Origin: Oscillospiraceae bacterium
GTDB taxonomy: Bacteria; Bacillota; Clostridia; Oscillospirales; Ruminococcaceae
Assembly (NCBI GenBank): GCA_017461565.1
Contig: JAFTXQ010000013.1
Location: forward strand, 120,161-184,160
Length of the DNA stretch: 64,000 nucleotides
Direction of reading: 5' to 3'
Shown: positions 51,325 to 59,000 of the stretch, in pieces
How positions within the stretch are numbered: position 1 is the stretch's first letter
Layout: each line of letters starts with the position of its first letter
The notes under the pieces: model-generated
Databases searched by the model: none
Told to the model about the DNA's origin: nothing
What the model saw: the letters and a program-made list of their open reading frames with translations, nothing else
Translations under genes and position numbers: made by a program

Positions 51325-53147
51325 GCTGTAACCCCCTCTCTGTAAGTTTCATCCGCAAGATAATTCTGTGCCTGCTTTGTGAACATCTCGCAGTATTTAC
51401 CGCCCATATCCATAAGCTGACGGTGAGTGCCCTGCTCGATAACAGCACCGTTTTCAAGCATAAACACCTCGTCTGCGTCCTTTACTGAGGACAGACGGTG
51501 CGAGATAAACAGCGTGATGTGTCCCTTGCTCTCGTCCATAATTCCCTTGTACAGGTCATACTCTGCGATGGGGTCGAGAGCGGACGATGGCTCGTCAAAG
51601 ACTTTCACGCTCGCCTGCTGTGCAAAGGCTCTCGCAACGACTATCTTCTGCTGTTCGCCGCCTGAAAGCACAGCGCCGTCATTGTCAAACTCTTTTGTCA
51701 TGATGGTGTTCATTCCATTCGAGAGGCTCGAAACCTTGTCCCATACTCCCGCACATTTAAGCGCACGCTCGGCTGTTTCATCGGGGTTGTCGAAACTCTC
51801 GCCCATAAGCACGTTATCTCTCACCGACATAGCCATGACCTTATAATCTTGAAATGCCGCAGAGAACTGCTTGCGATAAGCTTTGAGGTTGTATTCCTTT
51901 ATGTTTATGCCGTTGACAAAAATTTCGCCGCTTGTTGGGTCGTAAAGTCTGAACAACAGCTTGATGATAGTTGACTTACCTGCGCCGTTGTGACCTACAA
52001 GAGCGCAGACCTTATCGCCCTCAATTTTGAAAGAAAGGTCGTTGATAACAGGCTCGTTTTCCTTGTATTCAAAGCACACGTTCTTGAACTCGATGGAGCG
52101 TATCTTTTCGGGAATGATTCCGTCCTGATCCTCGGGGATCTTCTCCTTGTACTCCATGAAAGTGCGGAAATATTCAAGGAACTGACCGTTCTTCATAGCC
52201 TCTGTGATGTTATTGAACATACAGAACAGCATCCACGAGGATGTATTCATAGCCGAGAACATGATGGCAAGCTCCGCAAGATCCATCGTCTGCGAAACGA
52301 TGGTGCGGTAAGCGGAATAAATCATAATTCCCTCGAAAACAAGGGCGAAGGTTGTAACGTTCTGTGCCCAGTTGTAGACGATGGCTTTCTTTGCGTACTT
52401 GTCAGCGACCTTTACATTTCCGTCCATCGCCTTGTTGTAGCGGCTCATCATAAGCTCGTGAATACTTGAATAGCGTATCTCCTTTGCGTATTCAGCAAGG
52501 TGCATCACACGGTTGACATACTCTGCGATACGGTTATTCTTGACGGTATCGACATATCTGCCGCCCCATATCTTGTTCATAAGCCGACCGAAAACGAAGT
52601 TTCCGATAATGGGCGAAATTACGAACAGCACCGACCACGGGTCGATAGTAAACATCGACCAGAACGCCGCCAGCGCCGCAACAGCACCGAAAAGCACCTC
52701 GAACAGCATTCTAACCGAGGATATCATCTTATCAGCGGAGTTCTCCAGTGCCATCGTGTACTTGTTGTAAAAGTCTGCGTCCTCAAAGCAGCGAAGCTCC
52801 ACATTTCTCGCCTTTGCATAGAGCTTCCTGTACAGACAGCGGTAGACCTTATTCTCTGTGCTGGGATATACGACCGCCTTGCGATAGCTTGAATATATCG
52901 CAATGGAACAGCACACCGCAAAGCAGATTCCGATAAACAGCATTATCTCCTCAAAGGGAGCTTCTCTTTCTATCGCACCGATAACGTAACGCAGGAAGAA
53001 AATGCTCATGAATATCCATTCCACATAGTGGATGATATTGCCCACTGCCAGATGTATTACCTGACGCTTGCTTATCTGCCATACAGTTTTCAGCGCATAG
53101 AAGTTGTTGGCAAATATGCGGACCTTGCTTTCTTTTTTCTCCTTCAT
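51321..53147 (-). CDS. ABC half-exporter (TMD-NBD), pair 1 first gene
   Basis: 608 aa, ATG 53147. NBD: GHNGAGKST, LSGGEQQKIVVARAF, Walker B VKVFDEPSSALDP (Phe replaces Leu before Asp; the catalytic Glu is kept), ISHRLS. First of four tandem exporters, downstream of the two acetyltransferase genes. The operon probably exports an acetylated or otherwise toxic compound, or confers resistance; this is inference. Confidence 0.87.
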   Translation of the reverse strand: MKEKKESKVRIFANNFYALKTVWQISKRQVIHLAVGNIIHYVEWIFMSIFFLRYVIGAIEREAPFEEIMLFIGICFAVCCSIAIYSSYRKAVVYPSTENKVYRCLYRKLYAKARNVELRCFEDADFYNKYTMALENSADKMISSVRMLFEVLFGAVAALAAFWSMFTIDPWSVLFVISPIIGNFVFGRLMNKIWGGRYVDTVKNNRIAEYVNRVMHLAEYAKEIRYSSIHELMMSRYNKAMDGNVKVADKYAKKAIVYNWAQNVTTFALVFEGIMIYSAYRTIVSQTMDLAELAIMFSAMNTSSWMLFCMFNNITEAMKNGQFLEYFRTFMEYKEKIPEDQDGIIPEKIRSIEFKNVCFEYKENEPVINDLSFKIEGDKVCALVGHNGAGKSTIIKLLFRLYDPTSGEIFVNGINIKEYNLKAYRKQFSAAFQDYKVMAMSVRDNVLMGESFDNPDETAERALKCAGVWDKVSSLSNGMNTIMTKEFDNDGAVLSGGEQQKIVVARAFAQQASVKVFDEPSSALDPIAEYDLYKGIMDESKGHITLFISHRLSSVKDADEVFMLENGAVIEQGTHRQLMDMGGKYCEMFTKQAQNYLADETYREGVTA

Positions 53148-53179
53148 TTTGATCAGTCCTTTCTTTTGTATATTACAAG

Positions 53180-53938
53180 CTATGCTTTTGACGCAAAGCC
53201 TGCTTCCATAGTAAATGCTTCACGAAATCCCGCTCTGTAACAGATATGTTCAGACGGGCCCGCCCACTGCCAGCACATTGGGAATTTATTATCCTTGCAG
53301 TATTCTACCATAAAGCTGAGTAGCTCGCTTGCATAGCCGTTTCCACGGTGCTCCTTTGCGGTAACAATGTAATCAAAACGGGTGTTGCCATGTTCTGACT
53401 TGTGAATATCTGAATACACGACCGCCTTGCCGTCGAGGTAACCAACAAAAAGATAAGTACCGTCCTGTTCGGTGCGTTTTTTGGTGACCTCTATCTCCCA
53501 AGGCTCGCCGCTTGGTATAAGAATGTCAGTTGCGACACGCTCGTCCCACTCGTTCAGGACACGGATATCCAGTCGCTTCGGAGTAACGATGCTGTTCTCC
53601 GCTGTCAGGAGCATTACCCTGTGGTCGTCCTCGGCGGTGTAGTAATAGCCGTGAGCCTTCAGCGTTTCAAGGTTATTTTTGAAGTAGCCCTTTTCAAAGG
53701 GATGATATATCGACGCATTTGTTCCGAGCCTGCTATAAAACTCTGTAATATCATCAAGAACTGCACCAAGATCAGTAATTTTGTCAGGGTAAATGCAGGC
53801 GTGGTTTCCGTCATAAGAATCCTTGTTGTCAGCCATATAGAAAAGGATTCCGTATTCCTTTTCTTCGTATGAGGCAAAACGCTTCGGGAAGTCGATTTCT
53901 TCCTGTTTTATGCTATTCACAAGATTTGTATCATTCAT
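53180..53938 (-). CDS. GNAT-family N-acetyltransferase
   Basis: 252 aa. The C-terminal GNAT core has the acetyl-CoA loop (KEHRGNGYASELLSFMVEY, Q/R-x-x-G-x-G/A type) and a following FPMCWQWAGPSEHICYRAGFRE tract. The N-terminal half (EKEYGILFYMADN...) is an extra domain, as in two-part GNATs. AAAGGAG before ATG 53938. Second gene of the leader-controlled operon; could modify a drug or a toxin. Confidence 0.82.
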   Translation of the reverse strand: MNDTNLVNSIKQEEIDFPKRFASYEEKEYGILFYMADNKDSYDGNHACIYPDKITDLGAVLDDITEFYSRLGTNASIYHPFEKGYFKNNLETLKAHGYYYTAEDDHRVMLLTAENSIVTPKRLDIRVLNEWDERVATDILIPSGEPWEIEVTKKRTEQDGTYLFVGYLDGKAVVYSDIHKSEHGNTRFDYIVTAKEHRGNGYASELLSFMVEYCKDNKFPMCWQWAGPSEHICYRAGFREAFTMEAGFASKA

Positions 53939-53951
53939 GTTATTCTCCTTT

Positions 53952-54464
53952 TCATTTTATATCGATCCAGTATCTTTGTTCTATTACGCCGTCTACACAA
54001 ATTTCATTTTCCAGCACACCACCGTTATTGATAATGCTTTTAGCAGATCCGATGTTATCCTTATCACATACCATAAGTACTCTTTCTATGCCAAGCTTTC
54101 TGCATTCCTGAAGCGCAAGACCAATCATAGCAGTTGCAATACCTTTTCTTCTTTCCGAGGGAACTACACCATCGCCTATGTGACCACCGTTAAGTAAAAG
54201 TGATTCATTTAAGAAATGTCGTATATTTACCGCACCTACCACAATATTTCTGTCTGTATCAAGGCAGAAAAAAGTTGAATCAGGCACCAGACTACCGCTT
54301 GCATCCTTTATTTCCAGATTATCGCAATAATATTCAAAATCGTGATAATCAATTCTGCGGATAGAGTAGGGTATTATTTTTTCGCCCGTGCCGTACCATT
54401 CATCCAGCATATCGGAAATCTGCTTTTTATATTCAGCACTTGCCTTTATCAGTTTTAAATTCAT
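53952..54464 (-). CDS. GNAT-family N-acetyltransferase
   Basis: 170 aa, single GNAT domain: GDGVVPSERRKGIATAMIGLALQECRKLGIERVLMVCDKDNIGS (acetyl-CoA loop RRKGIAT). RBS AAAGGAG before ATG 54464. Follows an attenuator-like leader. Resembles streptothricin- or ribosomal-protein-type GNATs in size only. Confidence 0.83.
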   Translation of the reverse strand: MNLKLIKASAEYKKQISDMLDEWYGTGEKIIPYSIRRIDYHDFEYYCDNLEIKDASGSLVPDSTFFCLDTDRNIVVGAVNIRHFLNESLLLNGGHIGDGVVPSERRKGIATAMIGLALQECRKLGIERVLMVCDKDNIGSAKSIINNGGVLENEICVDGVIEQRYWIDIK

Positions 54465-54485
54465 CGTAATTTTCTCCTTTATCTA

Positions 54486-54522
54486 AAGCAAAAAGCGTGC
54501 ACTTCATACAGAAATGCACGCC
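54486..54522 (-). terminator. Attenuator terminator of the acetyltransferase-ABC operon
   Basis: GCGTGCA/TGCACGC stem with a 13-base loop, followed by TTTTTGC, between the leader ORF and the first acetyltransferase. An alternative hairpin (CGCATTATC/GATAATGCG, 54541-54559) overlaps the leader stop codon. Confidence 0.75.
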
Positions 54523-54547
54523 TTGAAATACCAATAATAACGCATTA

Positions 54548-54628
54548 TCAGATAATGCGATCAACGGCAGACAAGTGTTCATCTCTGAATATGAGCATAG
54601 CTGATGTGTGATGATAACGCTTAAACAT
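54548..54628 (-). CDS. 26-aa leader peptide
   Basis: ATG 54628 has AAGGAGG nine bases upstream; it encodes a 26-aa peptide beginning MFKRYHHTSAMLIF. It lies between a strong promoter and an intrinsic terminator before the acetyltransferase genes. The layout matches ribosome-stalling or attenuation leaders of resistance genes; the inducer is not known. Confidence 0.72.
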   Translation of the reverse strand: MFKRYHHTSAMLIFRDEHLSAVDRII

Positions 54629-54663
54629 ATTGTCTGCCTCCTTTTCAAAAATAATGTTCCTTT

Positions 54664-54692
54664 AGTATAGCACTGCTAATTGAATTTGTCAA
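54664..54692 (-). promoter_or_regulatory. Promoter of the leader-acetyltransferase-ABC operon
   Basis: TTGACA (54692-54687), 17-bp spacer, TATACT (54669-54664) on the minus strand. Confidence 0.85.
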
Positions 54693-54758
54693 GATGTTCC
54701 GTAAAAATATGCTCATATTATCAGGATCACAGCTTTATTATACATCAATAGCAATAGT

Positions 54759-54788
54759 TTGTCAATATCTATCGATGATTTATATAAT
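54759..54788 (+). promoter_or_regulatory. Promoter of the XRE gene
   Basis: TTGTCA (54759-54764), 18-bp spacer, TATAAT (54783-54788). It diverges from the leader promoter, about 70 bp away. Confidence 0.6.
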
Positions 54789-54828
54789 CTTTAGATTGGT
54801 TTATACTATTTCTAAAGAGGTGATCAGA

Positions 54829-55155
54829 ATGAATGAACTTAATATAGAAGTAGGTGCGAGAATAACCGAACTGCGCAAACAACGTGGATATACCCGTGAA
54901 AAGCTGTCAGAGCTTGCCGATGTTTCGGTACAGTTCCTTGCGGATATCGAAAAAGGGCGCAAATCTATGACCGTTGCTACTCTTAAAAGAATTGCCGCCG
55001 CTTTGCTTGTGCCGACGGATCATATCGTAAACGGTACAACGGATACTAACGATAACGATGGGATCATTTCAATCCTAAACACCCTTTCCGATAAGAACAA
55101 AAAGCAGGCAGAGAAGATCCTGACTGTTTTTGCTGAGGCGGTCAATTCGGATTAG
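54829..55155 (+). CDS. XRE-family regulator
   Basis: 108 aa from ATG 54829 (GAGGTG six bases upstream), not the longer frame. HTH at residues about 8-60 (ITELRKQRGYTREKLSELADVSVQFLADIEKGRKSM). Divergent from the acetyltransferase-exporter operon, so it may control it. No ligand domain beyond a short C-terminal tail. Confidence 0.85.
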   Translation: MNELNIEVGARITELRKQRGYTREKLSELADVSVQFLADIEKGRKSMTVATLKRIAAALLVPTDHIVNGTTDTNDNDGIISILNTLSDKNKKQAEKILTVFAEAVNSD

Positions 55156-55179
55156 GAAGATTAATGTACTATAAATTTA

Positions 55180-55213
55180 AAGAGGTATCATCTGATGACG
55201 ATACCTCTTTGTC
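55180..55213 (+). terminator. Terminator of the XRE gene
   Basis: AAAGAGGTATC/GATACCTCTTT stem and T-rich tail, about 25 bases after the stop. Confidence 0.75.
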
Positions 55214-55280
55214 ATATTCCGCTAGTTTGTCTTAATAACTTTTTCTGTAGTGAATGCCCTCTTTCGGTCGGGGGAATAAT

Positions 55281-55415
55281 TTTGGTTCACACCTGAGTTT
55301 TCGTACACGTTTTACGGACGATTTCTGACAGCACGTTCACAACACAGAACGGCTCTGTTATGCGATTTTTCATCGTCACAACAGAGCCGTTCCCTGAGTT
55401 ACATTTCTACGAAAC
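55281..55415. repeat. Attachment-like repeat, copy 2
   Basis: Shares with copies 1 and 3 the AACGGCTCTGTT/AACAGAGCCGTT inverted repeat (55349-55393) and the terminal tract TTTCTACGAA-ACA. Only one clear GGTTCACAC-type arm remains upstream. The DNA after it (55416-55460) has a diverged GGCGTGCC-CACA, weakly like the tRNA 3' end after copy 3. Confidence 0.7.
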
Positions 55416-55471
55416 AGAAGATGGCATACGAGGCTTGTATTCTACTGAGGCGTGCCCACACTTACAATGAA

Positions 55472-55518
55472 AATAACCGTCTGAAGCATTATCAACAACG
55501 GTAATTCAGACGGTTATT
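55472..55518. terminator. Terminator of the MBL-nuclease cassette operon
   Basis: AATAACCGTCTGAA/TTCAGACGGTTATT inverted repeat, T-rich on both strands, directly after the stop at 55520. Confidence 0.8.
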
Positions 55519-55519
55519 T

Positions 55520-56692
55520 TTATATCTCTACTAAAATTTCAGGAGCGATCTCCCTGAATCTCTCTGCGTTTTCTGTATGAACAGGAATTATAACATCGGG
55601 ATTTACAGTGTCGATAAACTTTCTGACAGCATTTTCATCTGCGTGACCGCTTGTGTGGAGCGTTTCGATTTTCAGCCCCATAGCCTCACACTCTGATAAA
55701 AACTCTTTCATCTTCTCATCGTTTTTATATCCGCTCCAGAATGAATAGATGAGCAATCCATCTTCAAAAGACATTTTTTCTGAAAGCGATTTCAGGTACG
55801 GAAGCATAGTAGTTCTTACGCACATCGCAAAGCGCATTTTCGATATTCTGTCCTTACCGACTTTTCTTTTATATTCCGAAACAAATCTATATTTTGACGG
55901 ACTTGTTATAAAAGCGTAAACATCGCTGAACTTCGGATTGGGAATGTGCTCACCTGCGGCAGTTGTGATTCCTGACATATATGCGTCCTCTAGGAAAACT
56001 CGGTCCGTACGTTTCGCAGCACGATACATAGTTACTGCTCTGTCTATATTCATCGAGGACTGCAGGATAAAAACCGGTCCCTTGTTTTCAGAAAACAGCT
56101 TGACGGCTTTTTCTTCAAGAGTCTTTTCTGTTACAGCGAAATATCCCTCTCTTGAAAAAGTCGTTCCCTCACATATCAGCTTGTCGATCTTCTTCGGCAA
56201 TGAGTTGAGGAGCATACTGAACGGCTTTCTTCCGTTAGAACGAAAATCACCTGTGTACAGAACGCTTTCTCCTCCCGAACTGCAAAGCAGCATATAGCTG
56301 TCAAAGGCGGAATGATCGCATAGAAACGGTGTTACCGTTATATCTCCTACAACGATCTCTTCCTTGTGATGCAGAAATCCTTTCGGAGTTATCGTTTCGT
56401 TCCCCTTGTAATTATCCGTTGTTTTGATTATGTTGTAGCTACTTTCGCCTATGTAAACAGAAATATCCCTGTGTGCTTTATATACAAGCCCTAAATGGTC
56501 GCCGTGATAATGAGAAACGAACACTGCATCATAGCCTGCATATTCAAACAGAGCAGGAATATCAGGCAGTTCATCTTGCTTATCATTATCAAGCTCAAGT
56601 CCTGCGTCAAGCAGGATTTTTGTGTTATCGGTGGAGATTTCTATGATGTTTCCGCCGATCTGGTTTTTACCACGGATTACATTAACTTTCAT
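55520..56692 (-). CDS. RNase J-like metallo-beta-lactamase-fold hydrolase
   Basis: 390 aa from ATG 56692 (an ATG at 56701 is also possible). MBL core with metal motif SHYHGDH (about residues 57-63), DHSAFDSY and VLYTGDFR, and the later HTSGHAD/PVHTE motifs of the beta-CASP type (HxSGH, VIPVHTE), so likely a nuclease acting on RNA or DNA. Smaller than housekeeping RNase J. Last gene of a five-gene operon that also encodes a PD-(D/E)XK protein. Confidence 0.85.
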   Translation of the reverse strand: MKVNVIRGKNQIGGNIIEISTDNTKILLDAGLELDNDKQDELPDIPALFEYAGYDAVFVSHYHGDHLGLVYKAHRDISVYIGESSYNIIKTTDNYKGNETITPKGFLHHKEEIVVGDITVTPFLCDHSAFDSYMLLCSSGGESVLYTGDFRSNGRKPFSMLLNSLPKKIDKLICEGTTFSREGYFAVTEKTLEEKAVKLFSENKGPVFILQSSMNIDRAVTMYRAAKRTDRVFLEDAYMSGITTAAGEHIPNPKFSDVYAFITSPSKYRFVSEYKRKVGKDRISKMRFAMCVRTTMLPYLKSLSEKMSFEDGLLIYSFWSGYKNDEKMKEFLSECEAMGLKIETLHTSGHADENAVRKFIDTVNPDVIIPVHTENAERFREIAPEILVEI

Positions 56693-56942
56693 TTTTACCA
56701 TTCTTCTTTGCTCTGAGTTTTTTCTCAGCGACAAGTCTGGCATGACATACAGCACAATACTTTTTCCCTTCAAATCGGTGCAATCCGTCTTTTCTTCCGC
56801 ATTTTTCGCAGATACCATACCAGCTGTCTGATACTGGTGTTGCCGTTCTTGATTTTGCTTTAGGTTGGAACAAATGTCCGATTGCCGTTCCGATCATAAC
56901 AAACAATTCTCCTACGACAAGGAAAACAAGAAGTATTTTCAT
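56682..56942 (-). CDS. Membrane-anchored zinc-ribbon protein
   Basis: 86 aa. N-terminal TM helix (MKILLVFLVVGELFVMIGTAIG) and a C-terminal zinc ribbon CEKCG...CAVCH, then a basic tail. Overlaps the MBL start by 11 bases, suggesting coupled translation. Function unknown. Confidence 0.7.
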   Translation of the reverse strand: MKILLVFLVVGELFVMIGTAIGHLFQPKAKSRTATPVSDSWYGICEKCGRKDGLHRFEGKKYCAVCHARLVAEKKLRAKKNGKNES

Positions 56943-56978
56943 TTTTTACCTCGAAACAAATTACAAGTAATTCAAATA

Positions 56979-57641
56979 TCACTTTTTATATTCAGCAATA
57001 TATAAGAGCAATACATCATCTACTATTGAAATAAGATTCTCTATGTCATCATTTGTTTCCAAAACTTTCCCAAATGACACTGTAATATTTGCTCCATCTT
57101 TATCAAGAGAATAGGATGTGGAATAATGATTATATTTCTTTTCGCAAAAACCTTTAATGTGTCCAGCTATTATATCGGGGGTGAATGGTTCGCCAAAAAA
57201 CTTTTTTCTTACATAGAATGTAATTTTATCAGGAGATTGAGCTTTTATTTCGAAAAATCGCATATAATCCTTGCATTCAACACCAAATAATGCGTCAACA
57301 TTTTTGGCAAGGTCATACCTGATAAACTCCTGATTTTTTAGCACATCGTTTTCGTTTGTTTCCTTTGCCTTGTGCTCTTGAATAAGCGGTGCATAGGACT
57401 TTTCTATATCTTCCATGGCTGTTTCAAGCTTTCCTCTAAAAGTAACAACATCTTTTTTGACCAAAGCCTTAAACGCAATGAAGAGTACCATCATATCTAC
57501 AATTATTCCAGCAATGTCCTTTACGGCTGCTGCAATGGATACAGTTGAAATACCGCCAAATACTACTTCGCATATGATAGCTATAAATGCAACTATAGCA
57601 ATTATTCCCGCTATTAAAGTTTCTCTATCAATCTTTTTCAT
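56979..57641 (-). CDS. Two-TM membrane protein of the nuclease cassette
   Basis: 220 aa. Two hydrophobic segments (about residues 10-32 and 43-60) followed by a soluble C-terminal domain of about 155 residues (MRFFEIKAQSPDKITFYVRKKFFGE). Architecture is that of small membrane effectors/sensors in defence operons; no family recognised. Four bases after the nuclease stop, strong RBS GGAGG. Confidence 0.7.
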   Translation of the reverse strand: MKKIDRETLIAGIIAIVAFIAIICEVVFGGISTVSIAAAVKDIAGIIVDMMVLFIAFKALVKKDVVTFRGKLETAMEDIEKSYAPLIQEHKAKETNENDVLKNQEFIRYDLAKNVDALFGVECKDYMRFFEIKAQSPDKITFYVRKKFFGEPFTPDIIAGHIKGFCEKKYNHYSTSYSLDKDGANITVSFGKVLETNDDIENLISIVDDVLLLYIAEYKK

Positions 57642-57645
57642 TGTT

Positions 57646-58326
57646 TTAATCCTCCGTTACAATATAATTATCAGTGCCGCTTATATAATAAGGCTTACTG
57701 TAGAGCAAATCCATAAGTCGTTTCAAATGTGGGCGTGGTTTTTCCATTTCTTTGTACTGTTTACCGTCTTTGAATACAAACGGACAAGCCTTGACAACCG
57801 TATCAGCAGGCAAATTAAAATCTGAAAGCAATTTGGGTTTGTCAACTGTTTTCCAATATGTAAAGGCTTCAAGCACACAGCGAAGCATCGTTTCATCGCT
57901 GTCAGGCTTTTTCAGTTCAAGAATGCGTAGCGTTTTTCCGTCATAAGCGAGCAGATCTATCTTGCCAGCATGGTCACTGTCATTACTATTCAACGGTGTC
58001 TGATAGTCAAGCATCTCTCCGACACAACTATACTGATGACCATACATTCTCTTTGCGATATTTTCTTCATCTCGACCACTATTAGGATTATGCACTTTTC
58101 CGTCATGACTGGTGGTTTTGTAAGAGTATTGCCTTGTAATTACAGGCATTCCGCCTATATATGCAGATATGTTATTGCACAAAAACTCTGCTATCACTTC
58201 TGTATAATATTCATCGGTATCCTCGGTCTTGCCTCTGTAATTGATAAAAGGCTGTTTATAAAATGTCTTTTTGTCATTGAAAGCCTCTGTGCATTTAGCA
58301 AGAATACGATCTCTTGTGTAACCCAT
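57646..58326 (-). CDS. PD-(D/E)XK nuclease-like protein
   Basis: 226 aa. The core GKIDLLAYDGKTLRILELKKPDSDET (about residues 122-146) shows the D...ExK catalytic pattern. Downstream helices contain LEAFTYWKTVDKPKLL, with a possible Q/W loop. Unlike stand-alone restriction enzymes it has no separate DNA-binding domain visible. RBS AAGGAGG before ATG 58326, two bases after the upstream gene's stop. Confidence 0.75.
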   Translation of the reverse strand: MGYTRDRILAKCTEAFNDKKTFYKQPFINYRGKTEDTDEYYTEVIAEFLCNNISAYIGGMPVITRQYSYKTTSHDGKVHNPNSGRDEENIAKRMYGHQYSCVGEMLDYQTPLNSNDSDHAGKIDLLAYDGKTLRILELKKPDSDETMLRCVLEAFTYWKTVDKPKLLSDFNLPADTVVKACPFVFKDGKQYKEMEKPRPHLKRLMDLLYSKPYYISGTDNYIVTED

Positions 58327-58327
58327 A

Positions 58328-58714
58328 CTACATTTCCTCCTTTGTGTAATAAGTTGCTGTTCTTACCTTAAAATACTCGTTCATTGATATAGAGACATTT
58401 TTCTGTCCCTTATAATGCAGTCCGAACTTAAACACCATACCCCAGAATGCACCGATACTCTTTTTGACGAATATCGGAAGCTCCGCATCAGGTCTGCCCG
58501 TCATAACTATAAAGTCATCTTTGTAATAAGTCAGGAAAGTCTTTACAGGAGGAATGCAGAAAATGTCGTTACAGAAAATAATGTTTGACAATAGCTGTTC
58601 ATCACAAATTGCCTCTATACATTTGTTCCAATACGCCTTATACTCTTTATTTTCCTGAAACTCTCTGAAATGAGTATAGATTTCAGGAAAGTTTATCTCT
58701 ATATATTCTCTCAT
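58328..58714 (-). CDS. Hypothetical first gene of the nuclease cassette
   Basis: 128 aa, soluble, aromatic-rich (FREFQENKEYKAYWNKCIEAI, FLTYYKDDFIVMTGRPDAELP). No family recognised. AGGCGG before ATG 58714; directly under the consensus promoter and operator. It could be the regulator or the sensor. Confidence 0.6.
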   Translation of the reverse strand: MREYIEINFPEIYTHFREFQENKEYKAYWNKCIEAICDEQLLSNIIFCNDIFCIPPVKTFLTYYKDDFIVMTGRPDAELPIFVKKSIGAFWGMVFKFGLHYKGQKNVSISMNEYFKVRTATYYTKEEM

Positions 58715-58727
58715 ATAACCGCCTTTT

Positions 58728-58780
58728 TACATATATGAATTTCATATATGTATTATATCATGATATATATTGTTTGTCAA
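58728..58780 (-). promoter_or_regulatory. Perfect promoter with operator palindrome for the nuclease cassette
   Basis: TTGACA (58780-58775), 17-bp spacer, TATAAT (58757-58752). Immediately downstream is a 25-bp palindrome TACATATATGAA-A-TTCATATATGTA (58752-58728), covering the likely transcription start. Strong but probably repressed. Confidence 0.82.
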
Positions 58781-58799
58781 CACTTAATCAGCCATTTCC

Positions 58800-58952
58800 A
58801 CGGCCACATCCTGGTCACACTTTGGCCACACCTGAGTTTTCGGACACGTTTTACGGACGATTTCTGACAGCACGATCATAATACGAAACGGCTCTGTTAT
58901 GCGATTTCTCATCGTCACAACAGAGCCGTTCCCTGAGTTACATTTCTACGAA
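58800..58952. repeat. Attachment-like repeat, copy 3
   Basis: Three 11-bp near repeats (CGGCCACATCC, TGGTCACACTT, TGGCCACACCT) at 58801-58833, the 12-bp inverted repeat AACGGCTCTGTT/AACAGAGCCGTT (58888-58932), and the core TTTCTACGAACC, at which the sequence becomes tRNA. Marks the border between accessory array and chromosome. Confidence 0.75.
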
Positions 58953-58990
58953 CCAAGGGGTCAGGGGTTCGAATCCCTTCTGGCGTGCCA
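58946..58990 (+). tRNA. 3' half of tRNA-Arg(ACG), partial
   Basis: CTACGAA fits an anticodon loop with U33 and anticodon ACG; then CCAAG stem strand, variable loop, T-arm AGGGG-TTCGAAT-CCCTT and a 3' end with CCA at 58988. The segment is 45 nt, exactly tRNA positions 32-76. The 5' half is absent: the bases before it belong to the repeat and cannot pair with CCAAG. Non-functional remnant left by recombination in the anticodon loop. Confidence 0.72.
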
Positions 58991-59000
58991 CATAGATTAA

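Noticed and set aside
54433-54648. 71-codon frame over the acetyltransferase leader
   Set aside because: It runs through the attenuator hairpins without an RBS; the 26-aa frame in another phase has an ideal RBS.
54694-54828. N-terminal extension of the XRE gene
   Set aside because: The longer frame crosses the divergent promoters and has no RBS; the ATG at 54829 has GAGGTG at proper spacing.
55414-55432. CAGAAGATGGCATACGAG resembles part of an Illumina P7 adapter
   Set aside because: It has an internal mismatch, lacks the rest of the adapter, does not lie at a contig end and is followed by ordinary sequence that weakly resembles the tRNA 3' end. Probably coincidence, but raw-read support would settle it.
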